A DNA stretch of 64,000 nucleotides, from NCBI GenBank assembly GCA_037045585.1, contig JBAOIR010000043.1, positions 62,001-126,000 on the forward strand, read 5' to 3'. The position numbers and the translations under genes are program-made. Positions 52,593 through 60,168 of the stretch are shown piece after piece (positions within the stretch are counted from its first letter, which is position 1; each line of letters begins with the position of its first letter). The notes under the pieces were generated by a model. The model was not told the origin of the DNA. It searched no databases and saw nothing but the letters and a program-made list of their open reading frames with translations. Source of the stretch: SSF14 sp037045585 (GTDB lineage: Bacteria > Actinomycetota > Acidimicrobiia > Acidimicrobiales > Microtrichaceae).

Positions 52593-53686
52593 ACGCTCGA
52601 ATCCTCCTCGCCGCGGCCGCAGGCGCCGTGCTCCCGTTTGCCATGGTGGCCGGTCCGGGTGTCGCTCCCGCCGGTGCCCAGGCGCCCACGCTGACGGTCA
52701 GCCAGTCGGTCCTGCCTGCCGCTCAGGCGACGACGGTCACCGTGGTCGGAACGTCCTACCTCGTTCCGCCGCACTCGTCGGACAAGAACGTGTTCGGCGG
52801 CGTGTACGTCATGTTCGGTTGGGTGCAGCCGGGGTCGACGTGGGGGCCGAGCAGCCGCAACGGCACCAACTCGAACGGTCAGTTCGGCATCACCTACTCC
52901 TACGCCGGTGTGAACCGTGGTGCCGACACGCGTGACGACGGTTCGGGACTCAACCGCTTCGTGGCCTTCACACACGGCGAGGTCAACGACGGAACCACCG
53001 CGTTCGCCATGTCGATGGACCCGGCGTACCCCGACAACTCGTGTGGCAACTGGACCACGACGATCACGGTGCCGGGGAGTACCTACCAGTGGGTCGATCC
53101 CGCGACCAACGTGACCAACACCGTCGACTGCCTCCAGGTGCAGTGCGGCATCTACACGATCGGCGCCCATGGCAAGGCGAGCGCGACCAACGAACGCTTC
53201 ACTCCCATCACCTTCAGTACCGGGGCTGGGGCGCCGGTGACGATCCCGCCGGACGCTCCGTCGAACCCGGGCGGGTCGACGGGCCCAGGCCAGACGGGCA
53301 CGGGGCAAACAGCGACCACGGCGCCGTCGGTGGTGGGCGGATCCAGCACCGGCCGAACCCCGACGACGGCGAAGAAGAGCGGGCCTGCCACGACGTCTCC
53401 CGGGTCGACCGCGCCGGTTGACACGAGCCCGGTCGAGTCGACGACGACGATGACGACCGAGACGACCGCTGCTGAGACGACGACCACGACCGCGGTCGAG
53501 TCGTCGACGACGACCCGCAGGCGTTCGGCCACCGACGAAACGAACTCCGCGTCCGGCAGGGTCATCGTGTTCGAGTCCGACGACGACGGGGGCATGAGCG
53601 GATGGGTCGTCGGCGGTGCCGTCGGAGTGCCGCTCGTCGCCGCCGGTGGAGTCGTGGTGTGGCGTCGGCGGGCGGCGGGGGTGTGA
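52589..53686 (+). CDS. Surface-anchored protein with HtaA-associated Ig-like domain
   Basis: 365 residues. A signal peptide (ending near APAGAQAP) is followed by VTVVGTSYLVPPHSSD and FGGVYVMFGWVQPGSTW, the G-x-Y-V-x-F-G pattern found in Ig-like domains flanking HtaA haem-binding domains. Two Cys residues in DCLQVQCGIYTIGAHGKAS may form a disulfide. A Thr/Ser/Pro-rich stalk of about 130 residues leads to a single C-terminal membrane helix (GWVVGGAVGVPLVAAGGVVV) with an Arg-rich end. A surface haem/hemoprotein-binding receptor coupled to the importer is the likely role. It overlaps the ATPase stop (ATGA). Confidence 0.65.
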   Translation: MNARILLAAAAGAVLPFAMVAGPGVAPAGAQAPTLTVSQSVLPAAQATTVTVVGTSYLVPPHSSDKNVFGGVYVMFGWVQPGSTWGPSSRNGTNSNGQFGITYSYAGVNRGADTRDDGSGLNRFVAFTHGEVNDGTTAFAMSMDPAYPDNSCGNWTTTITVPGSTYQWVDPATNVTNTVDCLQVQCGIYTIGAHGKASATNERFTPITFSTGAGAPVTIPPDAPSNPGGSTGPGQTGTGQTATTAPSVVGGSSTGRTPTTAKKSGPATTSPGSTAPVDTSPVESTTTMTTETTAAETTTTTAVESSTTTRRRSATDETNSASGRVIVFESDDDGGMSGWVVGGAVGVPLVAAGGVVVWRRRAAGV

Positions 53687-53718
53687 CCGCGAACGAGACG
53701 GTTGCGTCAGACCGAATG

Positions 53719-53733
53719 TTAGGCAAGACTACC
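53719..53733 (+). promoter_or_regulatory. Imperfect DtxR/IdeR-like box upstream of the HtaA-like gene
   Basis: TTAGGCAAGACTACC matches 11 of 15 positions of the left part of the IdeR consensus. A stronger box follows eight bases later. Confidence 0.4.
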
Positions 53734-53740
53734 AAACGAG

Positions 53741-53754
53741 TTAGGTACACCTAA
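53741..53754 (+). promoter_or_regulatory. DtxR/IdeR-like box upstream of the HtaA-like gene
   Basis: TTAGGTACACCTAA: perfect TTAGG-N4-CCTAA palindromic core, 19 bases before the ATG at 53774. Paired boxes suggest cooperative repression. Confidence 0.65.
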
Positions 53755-53773
53755 TAACAACCCAGGAGATGCG

Positions 53774-54757
53774 ATGACCACCACCCGTCCGACCCGGCAC
53801 CGTCGCCGGTCCACCGCACTGCTCGGCGTCATCCTCGGGGCGACCGCCCTGGTGGCGACCGCCTGCCCCGAGCCCCCGCCCTCCGCCGGCAGTGGGACGA
53901 CCACGACGCCCGGGCCCACCACGACTGCAGCGCCCACAACGACCACGCCGTCGAGCATCAAGACCCTGACCAACGCGTCGTTCGAGTGGACCGTGAGCAA
54001 GCAGACCAACAACGCCAGCCAGGCCCCCGGGCAGGTGAACTACTGGTCGGCGGGCATCTCCGACGGCACCGCTGCGACCTACACCGCCACCAATGGCAAC
54101 GCGACGGTCCTGAAGAAGAACGCCGCGGGCACCTACGTCCCCATCGGCAGCGAGACCGCCGTGAGCTTCGCCAACAAGAACCGTGACGGAGCGGGCAACG
54201 TGGTCACCTCGTCGAACGCGTTCTTCCTCGGCCAGAAGGTTCGCTACACCGGCGGCACCGGCACCGTGAACACCGCGACCGGCGCCTCGACCATCCAGTG
54301 GACCGGCACCTTCACGATCAACTTCTACGGCACCTACGTGCCCTTCTGGATCAAGAACCCCAAGCTCGTGGTGAACGGGTCCGGTGTGGGCACGCTCACC
54401 GCCTCGATCGCCGGGTTCGCGTCGAGCCAGGACGATCCGACGATCCGGATCCAGCTGCCCGAGCGGACGGTGACGCTGGCGGAGTTCACTGGCCTCAGCG
54501 CCGCGAACACGTCCGGGTTCACCGGCACGCCGGCCTTCCTGAACGTCGCGGCCCAACTGCCGTCGGCGCAGGCGACCGCGGCGCCGCAGATCGCCAAGAC
54601 GTCGGCGAACGCCGGGTACTGGGGTGCGTGGCCGAAGAGCTTCGTCGACTTCCAGATCGAGACCGGCCTCGGTGCCTACTGGTACACGAGCGGGAGCAGC
54701 TCCGACGTCAACAAGCCGACCGATCCGCTGACGGTGGCGTACAACATCGCACCCTGA
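53774..54757 (+). CDS. HtaA-domain haem-binding-like lipoprotein
   Basis: 327 residues; AGGAG is five bases before the ATG. Lipobox LVATACPEPP (cysteine at residue 31), a Thr/Pro-rich linker of about 25 residues, then a domain starting NASFEWTVSKQTN, with STIQWTGTFTINFYGTYVPFW, IKNPKLVVNGSGVGTLTA and TSGFTGTPAFLNVAAQLP. These follow the order of HtaA domains (strand with W, F-x-G region, NPR/K-x-x-x-x-G, and T-G-x-P). In corynebacteria HtaA domains take haem from haemoglobin. Two iron boxes upstream and a strong terminator downstream make it its own iron-controlled unit. No haem ligand can be assigned with confidence. Confidence 0.6.
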   Translation: MTTTRPTRHRRRSTALLGVILGATALVATACPEPPPSAGSGTTTTPGPTTTAAPTTTTPSSIKTLTNASFEWTVSKQTNNASQAPGQVNYWSAGISDGTAATYTATNGNATVLKKNAAGTYVPIGSETAVSFANKNRDGAGNVVTSSNAFFLGQKVRYTGGTGTVNTATGASTIQWTGTFTINFYGTYVPFWIKNPKLVVNGSGVGTLTASIAGFASSQDDPTIRIQLPERTVTLAEFTGLSAANTSGFTGTPAFLNVAAQLPSAQATAAPQIAKTSANAGYWGAWPKSFVDFQIETGLGAYWYTSGSSSDVNKPTDPLTVAYNIAP

Positions 54758-54826
54758 CCATCGGGCGACACTCCCCGGTCGGCACGGTTGGTTCGGGTCC
54801 AGCTGCGGTCGGGGGAGGTGGTGAGG

Positions 54827-54857
54827 CGGGGAGGGACAGCATGCCTGTCCCTCCCCG
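54827..54857 (+). terminator. Terminator after the HtaA-like gene
   Basis: Perfect 13-base stem CGGGGAGGGACAG and its complement with a 5-base loop, followed by TTTCG. It separates the HtaA-like gene from the imelysin operon. Confidence 0.75.
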
Positions 54858-54898
54858 TTTCGCGTCCCGGCGGAAGGAGTTGCGCGCACCCGGGGTTC

Positions 54899-54917
54899 TG
54901 GAATTAGGCTTACCTAA
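54899..54917 (+). promoter_or_regulatory. DtxR/IdeR-like box before the imelysin operon
   Basis: TGGAATTAGGCTTACCTAA matches 15 of 19 positions of the IdeR consensus, the best box in the window. It lies 49 bases before the preferred start codon. Confidence 0.7.
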
Positions 54918-54965
54918 CAAGAGTGCCGCGAGGTGCTCGATCGGTCGGACGATATGGGAGCAGCA

Positions 54966-56210
54966 GTGGCACGAGTTCGAGGAAGAGTCGGCAGTCGGAC
55001 GATCCGGACGATCCGGACGATCCGGACGATCGGCGTGATCGCACTCGCCGGTCTCACCTTGTCGGCATGCAGTGGTGACGACTCGGCGACCGATGACGAA
55101 CCCACCACGACGGCGGCGTCGGGCAAGCTCAACGAGGCGCTTGCCGAGGAGGTCGTCGCCCACTACGCCGAGGGCGTCTTCGCCAGCTACACCGCGACGC
55201 TGGACGGAGCGAAGGCACTCGATGCTGCCGTCGAGGCCTTCGTCGCCGACCCCACCGAGGCAACGCTCACCACGGCCAAGTCGGCATGGATCGCGGCCCG
55301 GACGCCCTACGGACTCACCGAGGCATTCCGGTTCTACGGTGGCCCGATCGACAACAAGGAAGATGGTCCCGAAGGGCGCATCAACGGATGGCCGCTCGAC
55401 GAGCAGTACATCGACTCCACGGTCGACACTCCCGACTCGGGCATCATCGCCGACACGGTGGGCTTCCCCGAGATCACCAAGGACGCCCTGGCCGCGGCCA
55501 ACGAGCAGGGTGGCGAGGCCAACCTCTCGACGGGCTGGCACGCCATCGAGTTCCTCCTGTGGGGTCAGGACCAGAGTGACACCGGGCCCGGTGCCCGACC
55601 GGCGACCGACTACACGACCGCTGCCAACGCCGAGCGTCGCAAGCTGTACCTGTCGGCGGTCACCGACCTCTTGATCGACGACCTGACGCAGGTCACCGAC
55701 CAATGGGCACCCGACGCCGACAATTACCGCTCCGAGTTCGTGGCCAGGCCGGTGACCGAGACGCTGAGCGACATGATCACCGGCATCGGGGAGCTGTCCC
55801 GCGGCGAACTCGCCGGCGAGCGTATGAACGTCGCCTTCGAGGAGCGCGACCAGGAGAACGAGCACTCCTGCTTCAGCGACAACACCACTGCGGATCTGTC
55901 CGCCAACGCCAACGGGATCGCGAACGTGTGGCTCGGCTCGTACGCCGGTGTCGCTTCGGGGCCCGGTCTCGCGTCGCTCGTTGCCGACGCCGACGCCTCG
56001 TTGTCGTCCGACATCACGGCGCAGATCTCCGAGTCGGTACTCGAGATCTCGAAGATCCCGGCGCCGTTCGACCAGAACCTCACGGCGGATGCCCCCGACG
56101 ACGGCCCGGGCCGCACCGCGATCCGCAACGCCATCGAGGATCTCGGCACGCAGACGGATTCGATCGTGGCCGCTGGTAAGGCGCTCGGAGTGACGGTCGA
56201 GGTCAGCTGA
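54966..56210 (+). CDS. Imelysin-family (IrpA/EfeO-like) iron-associated lipoprotein
   Basis: 414 residues from the GTG at 54966, favoured by GGGAG five bases upstream; an ATG at 54954 is the alternative. The signal peptide contains a fourfold RTI repeat and the lipobox TLSACSGDD. The peptidase M75/imelysin core has the GxHxxE motif in STGWHAIEFLLWGQD (Gly190-Trp-His192-Ala-Ile-Glu195), RFYGGPIDN before it, and EHSCFSDNTTADL in the second four-helix bundle. Imelysins are not proteases; they bind iron or haem at the surface and are usually iron-regulated, as the upstream box implies. It overlaps the next gene by one base. Confidence 0.88.
   Translation: MARVRGRVGSRTIRTIRTIRTIGVIALAGLTLSACSGDDSATDDEPTTTAASGKLNEALAEEVVAHYAEGVFASYTATLDGAKALDAAVEAFVADPTEATLTTAKSAWIAARTPYGLTEAFRFYGGPIDNKEDGPEGRINGWPLDEQYIDSTVDTPDSGIIADTVGFPEITKDALAAANEQGGEANLSTGWHAIEFLLWGQDQSDTGPGARPATDYTTAANAERRKLYLSAVTDLLIDDLTQVTDQWAPDADNYRSEFVARPVTETLSDMITGIGELSRGELAGERMNVAFEERDQENEHSCFSDNTTADLSANANGIANVWLGSYAGVASGPGLASLVADADASLSSDITAQISESVLEISKIPAPFDQNLTADAPDDGPGRTAIRNAIEDLGTQTDSIVAAGKALGVTVEVS
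54996..55031 (+). repeat. Four tandem 9-base repeats in the imelysin signal peptide
   Basis: CGGACGATC repeated four times encodes RTI four times in the basic n-region. Changes in copy number keep the frame but alter signal-peptide charge. Confidence 0.85.
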
Positions 56211-57622
56211 TGAAGCGTGCCGTTCCGATCGCGATCGTCGCGGCGGCGACGATCGTGATGGGATTGGCCGGGTGTTCGAACGAGCGGGCGGCGCGCCCGG
56301 CCGAGGTCGCGCTGGCCGATCTCCTCGACTCCGACCTCGGCGGTGACACGACCCGCAACGTCGTCAACCAGAACGCGTTCGGACTTCCGGCCAAGAGCCT
56401 GCCGGGAAGCAGCCGGGCGGACTTCGAGGTCGGCGACAGCTTCTTCACCCAGAACTGGGTGATCGCACCGGCGTCGACCACGAGCCGCGACGGCCTGGGT
56501 CCGACGTTCAACGCGACCGTGTGCGCGTCGTGCCACACGTTCGACGGGCGAGCCGAGCCGCCAGCCGAGGGTGGGCCGGCGACGCCGGGCCTGCTCCTGC
56601 GGCTGAGCATCGCCGGCACGGCGGCGCACGGTGCGCCGAAGCCCCATCCCACGTACGGCGGTCAGCTGCAGGACCGTTCGGTTCCCGGCGTTCCTGCCGA
56701 GGGCAGCATCGCGATCACGTACGAGGACATCGAGGGAACGTTCGCCGACGGCACGACGTACACCCTGCGCAAGCCGGTGTACGAGATCGGCGACCCCGCG
56801 TTCGGGGAACCGGGCGAGATCCTGATCGGTCCTCGCATTGCGCCGCAGATTCCCGGGATGGGTCTCCTCGAGGCCGTGCCCGCCGCGACGATCGAGCGAG
56901 CCGCCGACCCCGACGACGCCGATGGCGACGGCATCTCCGGTCGCACCAACACGGTGTGGGACGAGGTCGCGGGCAACACTGCGATCGGGCGGTTCGGCTG
57001 GAAGGCCAATGTCGCGTCGGTGCGGCAGCAGACGGCGGGAGCGTTCAGCGGTGACGTCGGCATCACCAGCCCGGTGTTCCCCGACGCCGACTGTCCGGAT
57101 GCACAGTCGGCGTGTGTCGCTGCGCCCAGCGGCGGATCGCCCGAGATCGACGACGACACGTTCGACGCCGTCGTCTTCTACACGCGGGTCCTGTCGGTGC
57201 CGGCGGCCCGTGACGCCGACGACAAGAACGTGCGGCGCGGCGCTCAGGTCTTCGCCGACAGCGGATGCGCCAGCTGCCACACGCCGAAGCTGACGACCGG
57301 GGCGTCGGACATCGACGCGTTGGCCAACCAGACGATTCACCCGTTCACCGACCTGCTGCTGCACGACATGGGCCCGGACCTGGCCGACGGCCGGCCCGAT
57401 TTCGAGGCGTCCGGTTCGGAGTGGCGCACGCCGCCGCTGTGGGGGATCGGCCTGGTGGAGACGATCAACGGCCACACCCGGTTCCTCCATGACGGCCGGG
57501 CACGCAACCTGCTCGAGGCGATCCTGTGGCATGGCGGCGAGGGGGAAGCCTCCCGTGACGCAGTGCTCGACCTTCCGAAGAAGGATCGCGACGCTCTGAT
57601 CGACTTCCTGGAGTCCCGATGA
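56210..57622 (+). CDS. Di-haem thiol oxidoreductase-like lipoprotein (DUF1111 type)
   Basis: 470 residues. Lipobox MGLAGCSNE, then GDSFFTQNWVIAPASTTSR and DGLGPTFNATVCASCH, with haem-binding CxxCH motifs at residues 105-109 and 353-357 (CASCHTPKL). The sequence between carries GRTNTVWDEVAGNTAIGRFGWKA, typical of DUF1111 di-haem proteins related to MauG/cytochrome c peroxidase. It should be exported and tethered outside the membrane, carrying electrons or oxidising/reducing iron or a ligand. Such proteins are often found beside imelysins. It overlaps the genes on both sides by one and four bases. Confidence 0.85.
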   Translation: MKRAVPIAIVAAATIVMGLAGCSNERAARPAEVALADLLDSDLGGDTTRNVVNQNAFGLPAKSLPGSSRADFEVGDSFFTQNWVIAPASTTSRDGLGPTFNATVCASCHTFDGRAEPPAEGGPATPGLLLRLSIAGTAAHGAPKPHPTYGGQLQDRSVPGVPAEGSIAITYEDIEGTFADGTTYTLRKPVYEIGDPAFGEPGEILIGPRIAPQIPGMGLLEAVPAATIERAADPDDADGDGISGRTNTVWDEVAGNTAIGRFGWKANVASVRQQTAGAFSGDVGITSPVFPDADCPDAQSACVAAPSGGSPEIDDDTFDAVVFYTRVLSVPAARDADDKNVRRGAQVFADSGCASCHTPKLTTGASDIDALANQTIHPFTDLLLHDMGPDLADGRPDFEASGSEWRTPPLWGIGLVETINGHTRFLHDGRARNLLEAILWHGGEGEASRDAVLDLPKKDRDALIDFLESR

Positions 57623-58687
57623 ACCGGCAGCGCCCGTCCCGGGCGCGTTCGTGTGTGTCGGCGGCGGCCGCCGTGCTGTTCGTGACCACCTTGGTCGCCG
57701 GCTGCTCGTCCGACGACGAACCGACGACGGCCGCGCCGGCCTCGACGGATCGGGCCGAGGTCGTGGCGGCGCTCGTGCGAGACGTGATCCTGCCGGCGAA
57801 TGCGTCCGCCGCGACGGGGGCGGCGGCAGCGAGCACGGCGATCGGCGAGTTGTGCGAGTCTCCCGACAGCACGGGGCTCGAGGCGGCGCGCTCGGCGGTC
57901 GCGACCGTGTGGGGCGCCTGGCGCGCCACGGACTCGTTCGACGTCGGCCCGGCGATGCAGCGGCGCTCCTCGTCGGTGGTGTCCTACGAGGTCGACGTCG
58001 CGAAGGTCGATGCGACACTCGCCGGGTCGCCTCCCACCGATCCCGAGACGGTCCGCAACCGAACCTCATCGAGCCTTCGTGGCTACGGCGCTGCCTGGCA
58101 TCTCCTGACGGCCGACGCGGCAGCGTTCTCCGCCGTTCCGGCACGGTGCGCGTACCTGTCGGCCGTCATGAGCGTCATCGCCGACGAGACCGCGATGGTC
58201 GACGACGGGTGGACGACGGGGCTCGACGGGGCGGCGCCCTATTCGGACGCAGCGACCGGTGTCGGCGACGATGCGATGGCCCCGACCGACGTGATCGACT
58301 CGCTGGTCAACATGCAGTTGAGCCAACTGGAGTCGACGTCGAAGCTCCTGACCGCGGAGAGCGAACTGGCTCCGGGGGCTGACTCCGACCTGCCGGTCGG
58401 CGAGATGTTCCAGTTCGCCGCGGAGCTGCGGGGCATCGGCGAGTCGTACTCGGCGCTGGACGCGTTGCTGACACCGCGGGCTGTCGGAGGCCGTGTCCGA
58501 GCGCATCGCCGTCGTCGAGGAACTGCTGGCCGACGACGCGACCGAGCCGTCGGAGACCCCGCCGACCGCCGATCGTGCCAAGGCGGTCGCGGCGGCGGTC
58601 GAGGAGCTCCGTGTCACGATCGCGACCGAGGTCGTGAGCGCGCTCGACGTCACGATCAGCTTCAGTGAGAACGACGGCGATTCCTGA
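57619..58687 (+). CDS. Second imelysin-like lipoprotein, one frameshift
   Basis: About 355 residues. Lipobox VAGCSSDD. The four-helix pattern of imelysins is visible, but the GxHxxE motif is replaced by RGYGAAWHLL, so the usual Glu is Trp and the His is displaced. Paralogous imelysins with degraded motifs usually accompany a canonical one. The frame breaks near 58485 (ALLTPRA, continuing SERIAVVEELLADDATEPS) and ends at 58687. A hairpin overlaps the stop. ATG overlaps the preceding stop by ATGA. Confidence 0.7.
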
Positions 58688-58711
58688 CGTCGCCGTCCCC
58701 ACGGCGACGTC
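58686..58711 (+). other. Hairpin between imelysin 2 and HTTM genes
   Basis: Perfect 11-base stem GACGTCGCCGT with its complement and a CCCC loop, overlapping the imelysin stop codon. No U-run follows. It could reduce read-through into the HTTM gene. Confidence 0.6.
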
Positions 58712-58735
58712 GCGGCGCGTCGGTTCGGGTCCGAC

Positions 58736-60112
58736 GTGATCGAACGCTGTCGCCGTGAGGTTCCCGGGTCGTCGCTCGCAGCGTTCCGGGTTGCTGCCGG
58801 ACTGTCCGGTGCGGTGGTCGCTGCCCGGTTCGTGTCGCGGGGCTGGGTGGAGCGCCTCTACCTCGAGCCGTCGTACCACTTCACCTACCCCGGGTTCTCG
58901 TGGGTCCGGCCCCTGCCGGCCGCCGGCATGTACGCGCTCTACGCCGTCATGGTGCTCGCCGGTCTGGCGCTCGCGCTGGGGTGGCGGCCCCGGTGGGCGG
59001 CCCTCGCCTTCACGCTGGGATTCGTGTACGCGGAGGCGATCGACGTCACGACCTACCTCAACCACTACGAGCTCGTGACCCTGGTCGGGGTCCTCTGCGT
59101 GGTGCTGCCCCTCCCCGCCCGCCGGGTTTCCGTCGCGGAATCGCCCGCTCAGCGGGCACTGGCGCGACCAGAACCGGTCGGTTCGACGGTGCCGGTGTGG
59201 GCGGTGTGGCTCCTGCGCTTCCAGCTCGGGGCGGTGTACGTCTTCGCCGGGCTCGGCAAGGTCGACGTCGACTGGTTGTTGCGCGGTGAACCGCTGCACA
59301 CGTGGTTGCTGGGCCGCACCGACCTTCCGTTGGTCGGTCCGTGGTTCGCCGACCGATGGGTGGCCGTTGCGCTCTCGTGGGGTGGAGCGTTGTTCGACCT
59401 CGGGGTCGTTGCGTTCCTGCTGCGTCGCCGCACCCGCCCCTACGTGTACGCGGCGGTCGTGGTGTTCCACCTGATCACGGGATGGCTGTTCCCCGGCATC
59501 GGAGCGTTCCCGTTCGTGATGATCGTGCTGACCCCGATCTTCTTCGAGCCGGATTGGCCGGACCGGGTTCGTGCGGCGGTGGGCCGTCGGTTCGGGCTCG
59601 TGTCGGTGCCGCCGGTGACACCGGTCGTCGCCGTGCCGGCGACGCCGTCGTCGGCGTGGCGGGTCCGGCTCGGTACGGCCGCCGTCGTGGTCTGGGTGGT
59701 GGTGCAGCTGGTGGTGCCGTTGCGTCATCTCGCGTACCCCGGCGACGTGCGGTGGACCGAGGAGGGCTATCGCTGGTCGTGGCGGGTGCTCCTCACCGAG
59801 AAGGAAGGAAGCGCCACGTTCCGGTTGACCGACCCGGCCACGGGCCTGACCCGCACGGTGTGGCCGAGCGACGAGCTGGCCCCACATCAGGTGCGGTCGA
59901 TGTCGGTGCGCCCCGATCTGATCCGTCAGTACGCGCACCATCTCGCGGACGAGACCGAACGGACCGGTGCCGCGCGCCCTGAGGTCCGCGTCGACGCCTG
60001 GGTGGCGATCGCCGGCCTTCCCCGAACGCGCTTGATGGACCCGGCCGTCGACCTCGCCGCCGAGCCCCTCGACCTCTGGCCGGCCGACGACATCGAACCG
60101 TCCCCGCTCTGA
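58736..60112 (+). CDS. HTTM-domain membrane protein (vitamin K gamma-carboxylase-like)
   Basis: 458 residues from a GTG. About eight helices with the HTTM blocks: an N-terminal RVAAGLSGAVVAARF, the acidic YLNHYELVTLVGVLC (where gamma-carboxylases hold catalytic-site residues), RFQLGAVYVFAGLGKVDVDW and VVVFHLITGWLFPGIGAFPF, then a C-terminal periplasmic domain with WVVVQLVVPLRHLAYPG. Bacterial HTTM proteins are mostly uncharacterised. The position at the end of an imelysin/di-haem operon suggests a role in maturation or in quinone-linked electron transfer there, but that is inference. Confidence 0.75.
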   Translation: MIERCRREVPGSSLAAFRVAAGLSGAVVAARFVSRGWVERLYLEPSYHFTYPGFSWVRPLPAAGMYALYAVMVLAGLALALGWRPRWAALAFTLGFVYAEAIDVTTYLNHYELVTLVGVLCVVLPLPARRVSVAESPAQRALARPEPVGSTVPVWAVWLLRFQLGAVYVFAGLGKVDVDWLLRGEPLHTWLLGRTDLPLVGPWFADRWVAVALSWGGALFDLGVVAFLLRRRTRPYVYAAVVVFHLITGWLFPGIGAFPFVMIVLTPIFFEPDWPDRVRAAVGRRFGLVSVPPVTPVVAVPATPSSAWRVRLGTAAVVVWVVVQLVVPLRHLAYPGDVRWTEEGYRWSWRVLLTEKEGSATFRLTDPATGLTRTVWPSDELAPHQVRSMSVRPDLIRQYAHHLADETERTGAARPEVRVDAWVAIAGLPRTRLMDPAVDLAAEPLDLWPADDIEPSPL

Positions 60113-60155
60113 CACCGGTGCCGTCGTCGGCACGAGGGTCGTGCTGGCGGGCACC

Positions 60156-60161
60156 TAACCT
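60156..60161 (+). promoter_or_regulatory. -10 element for leaderless BaiN-like gene
   Basis: TAACCT followed by seven bases and the ATG at 60169. Confidence 0.4.
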
Positions 60162-60168
60162 CGGCGGC

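Noticed and set aside
57619..58687. Phase-variable contingency locus as the cause of the imelysin frameshift
   Set aside because: No long homopolymer or short tandem repeat is present at the shift, and similar shifts occur in unrelated genes, so sequence error is simpler.
60150..60162. Iron box before the BaiN-like gene (CACCTAACC)
   Set aside because: Only one half-site matches, and the same bases are explained by the -10 element of a leaderless promoter.
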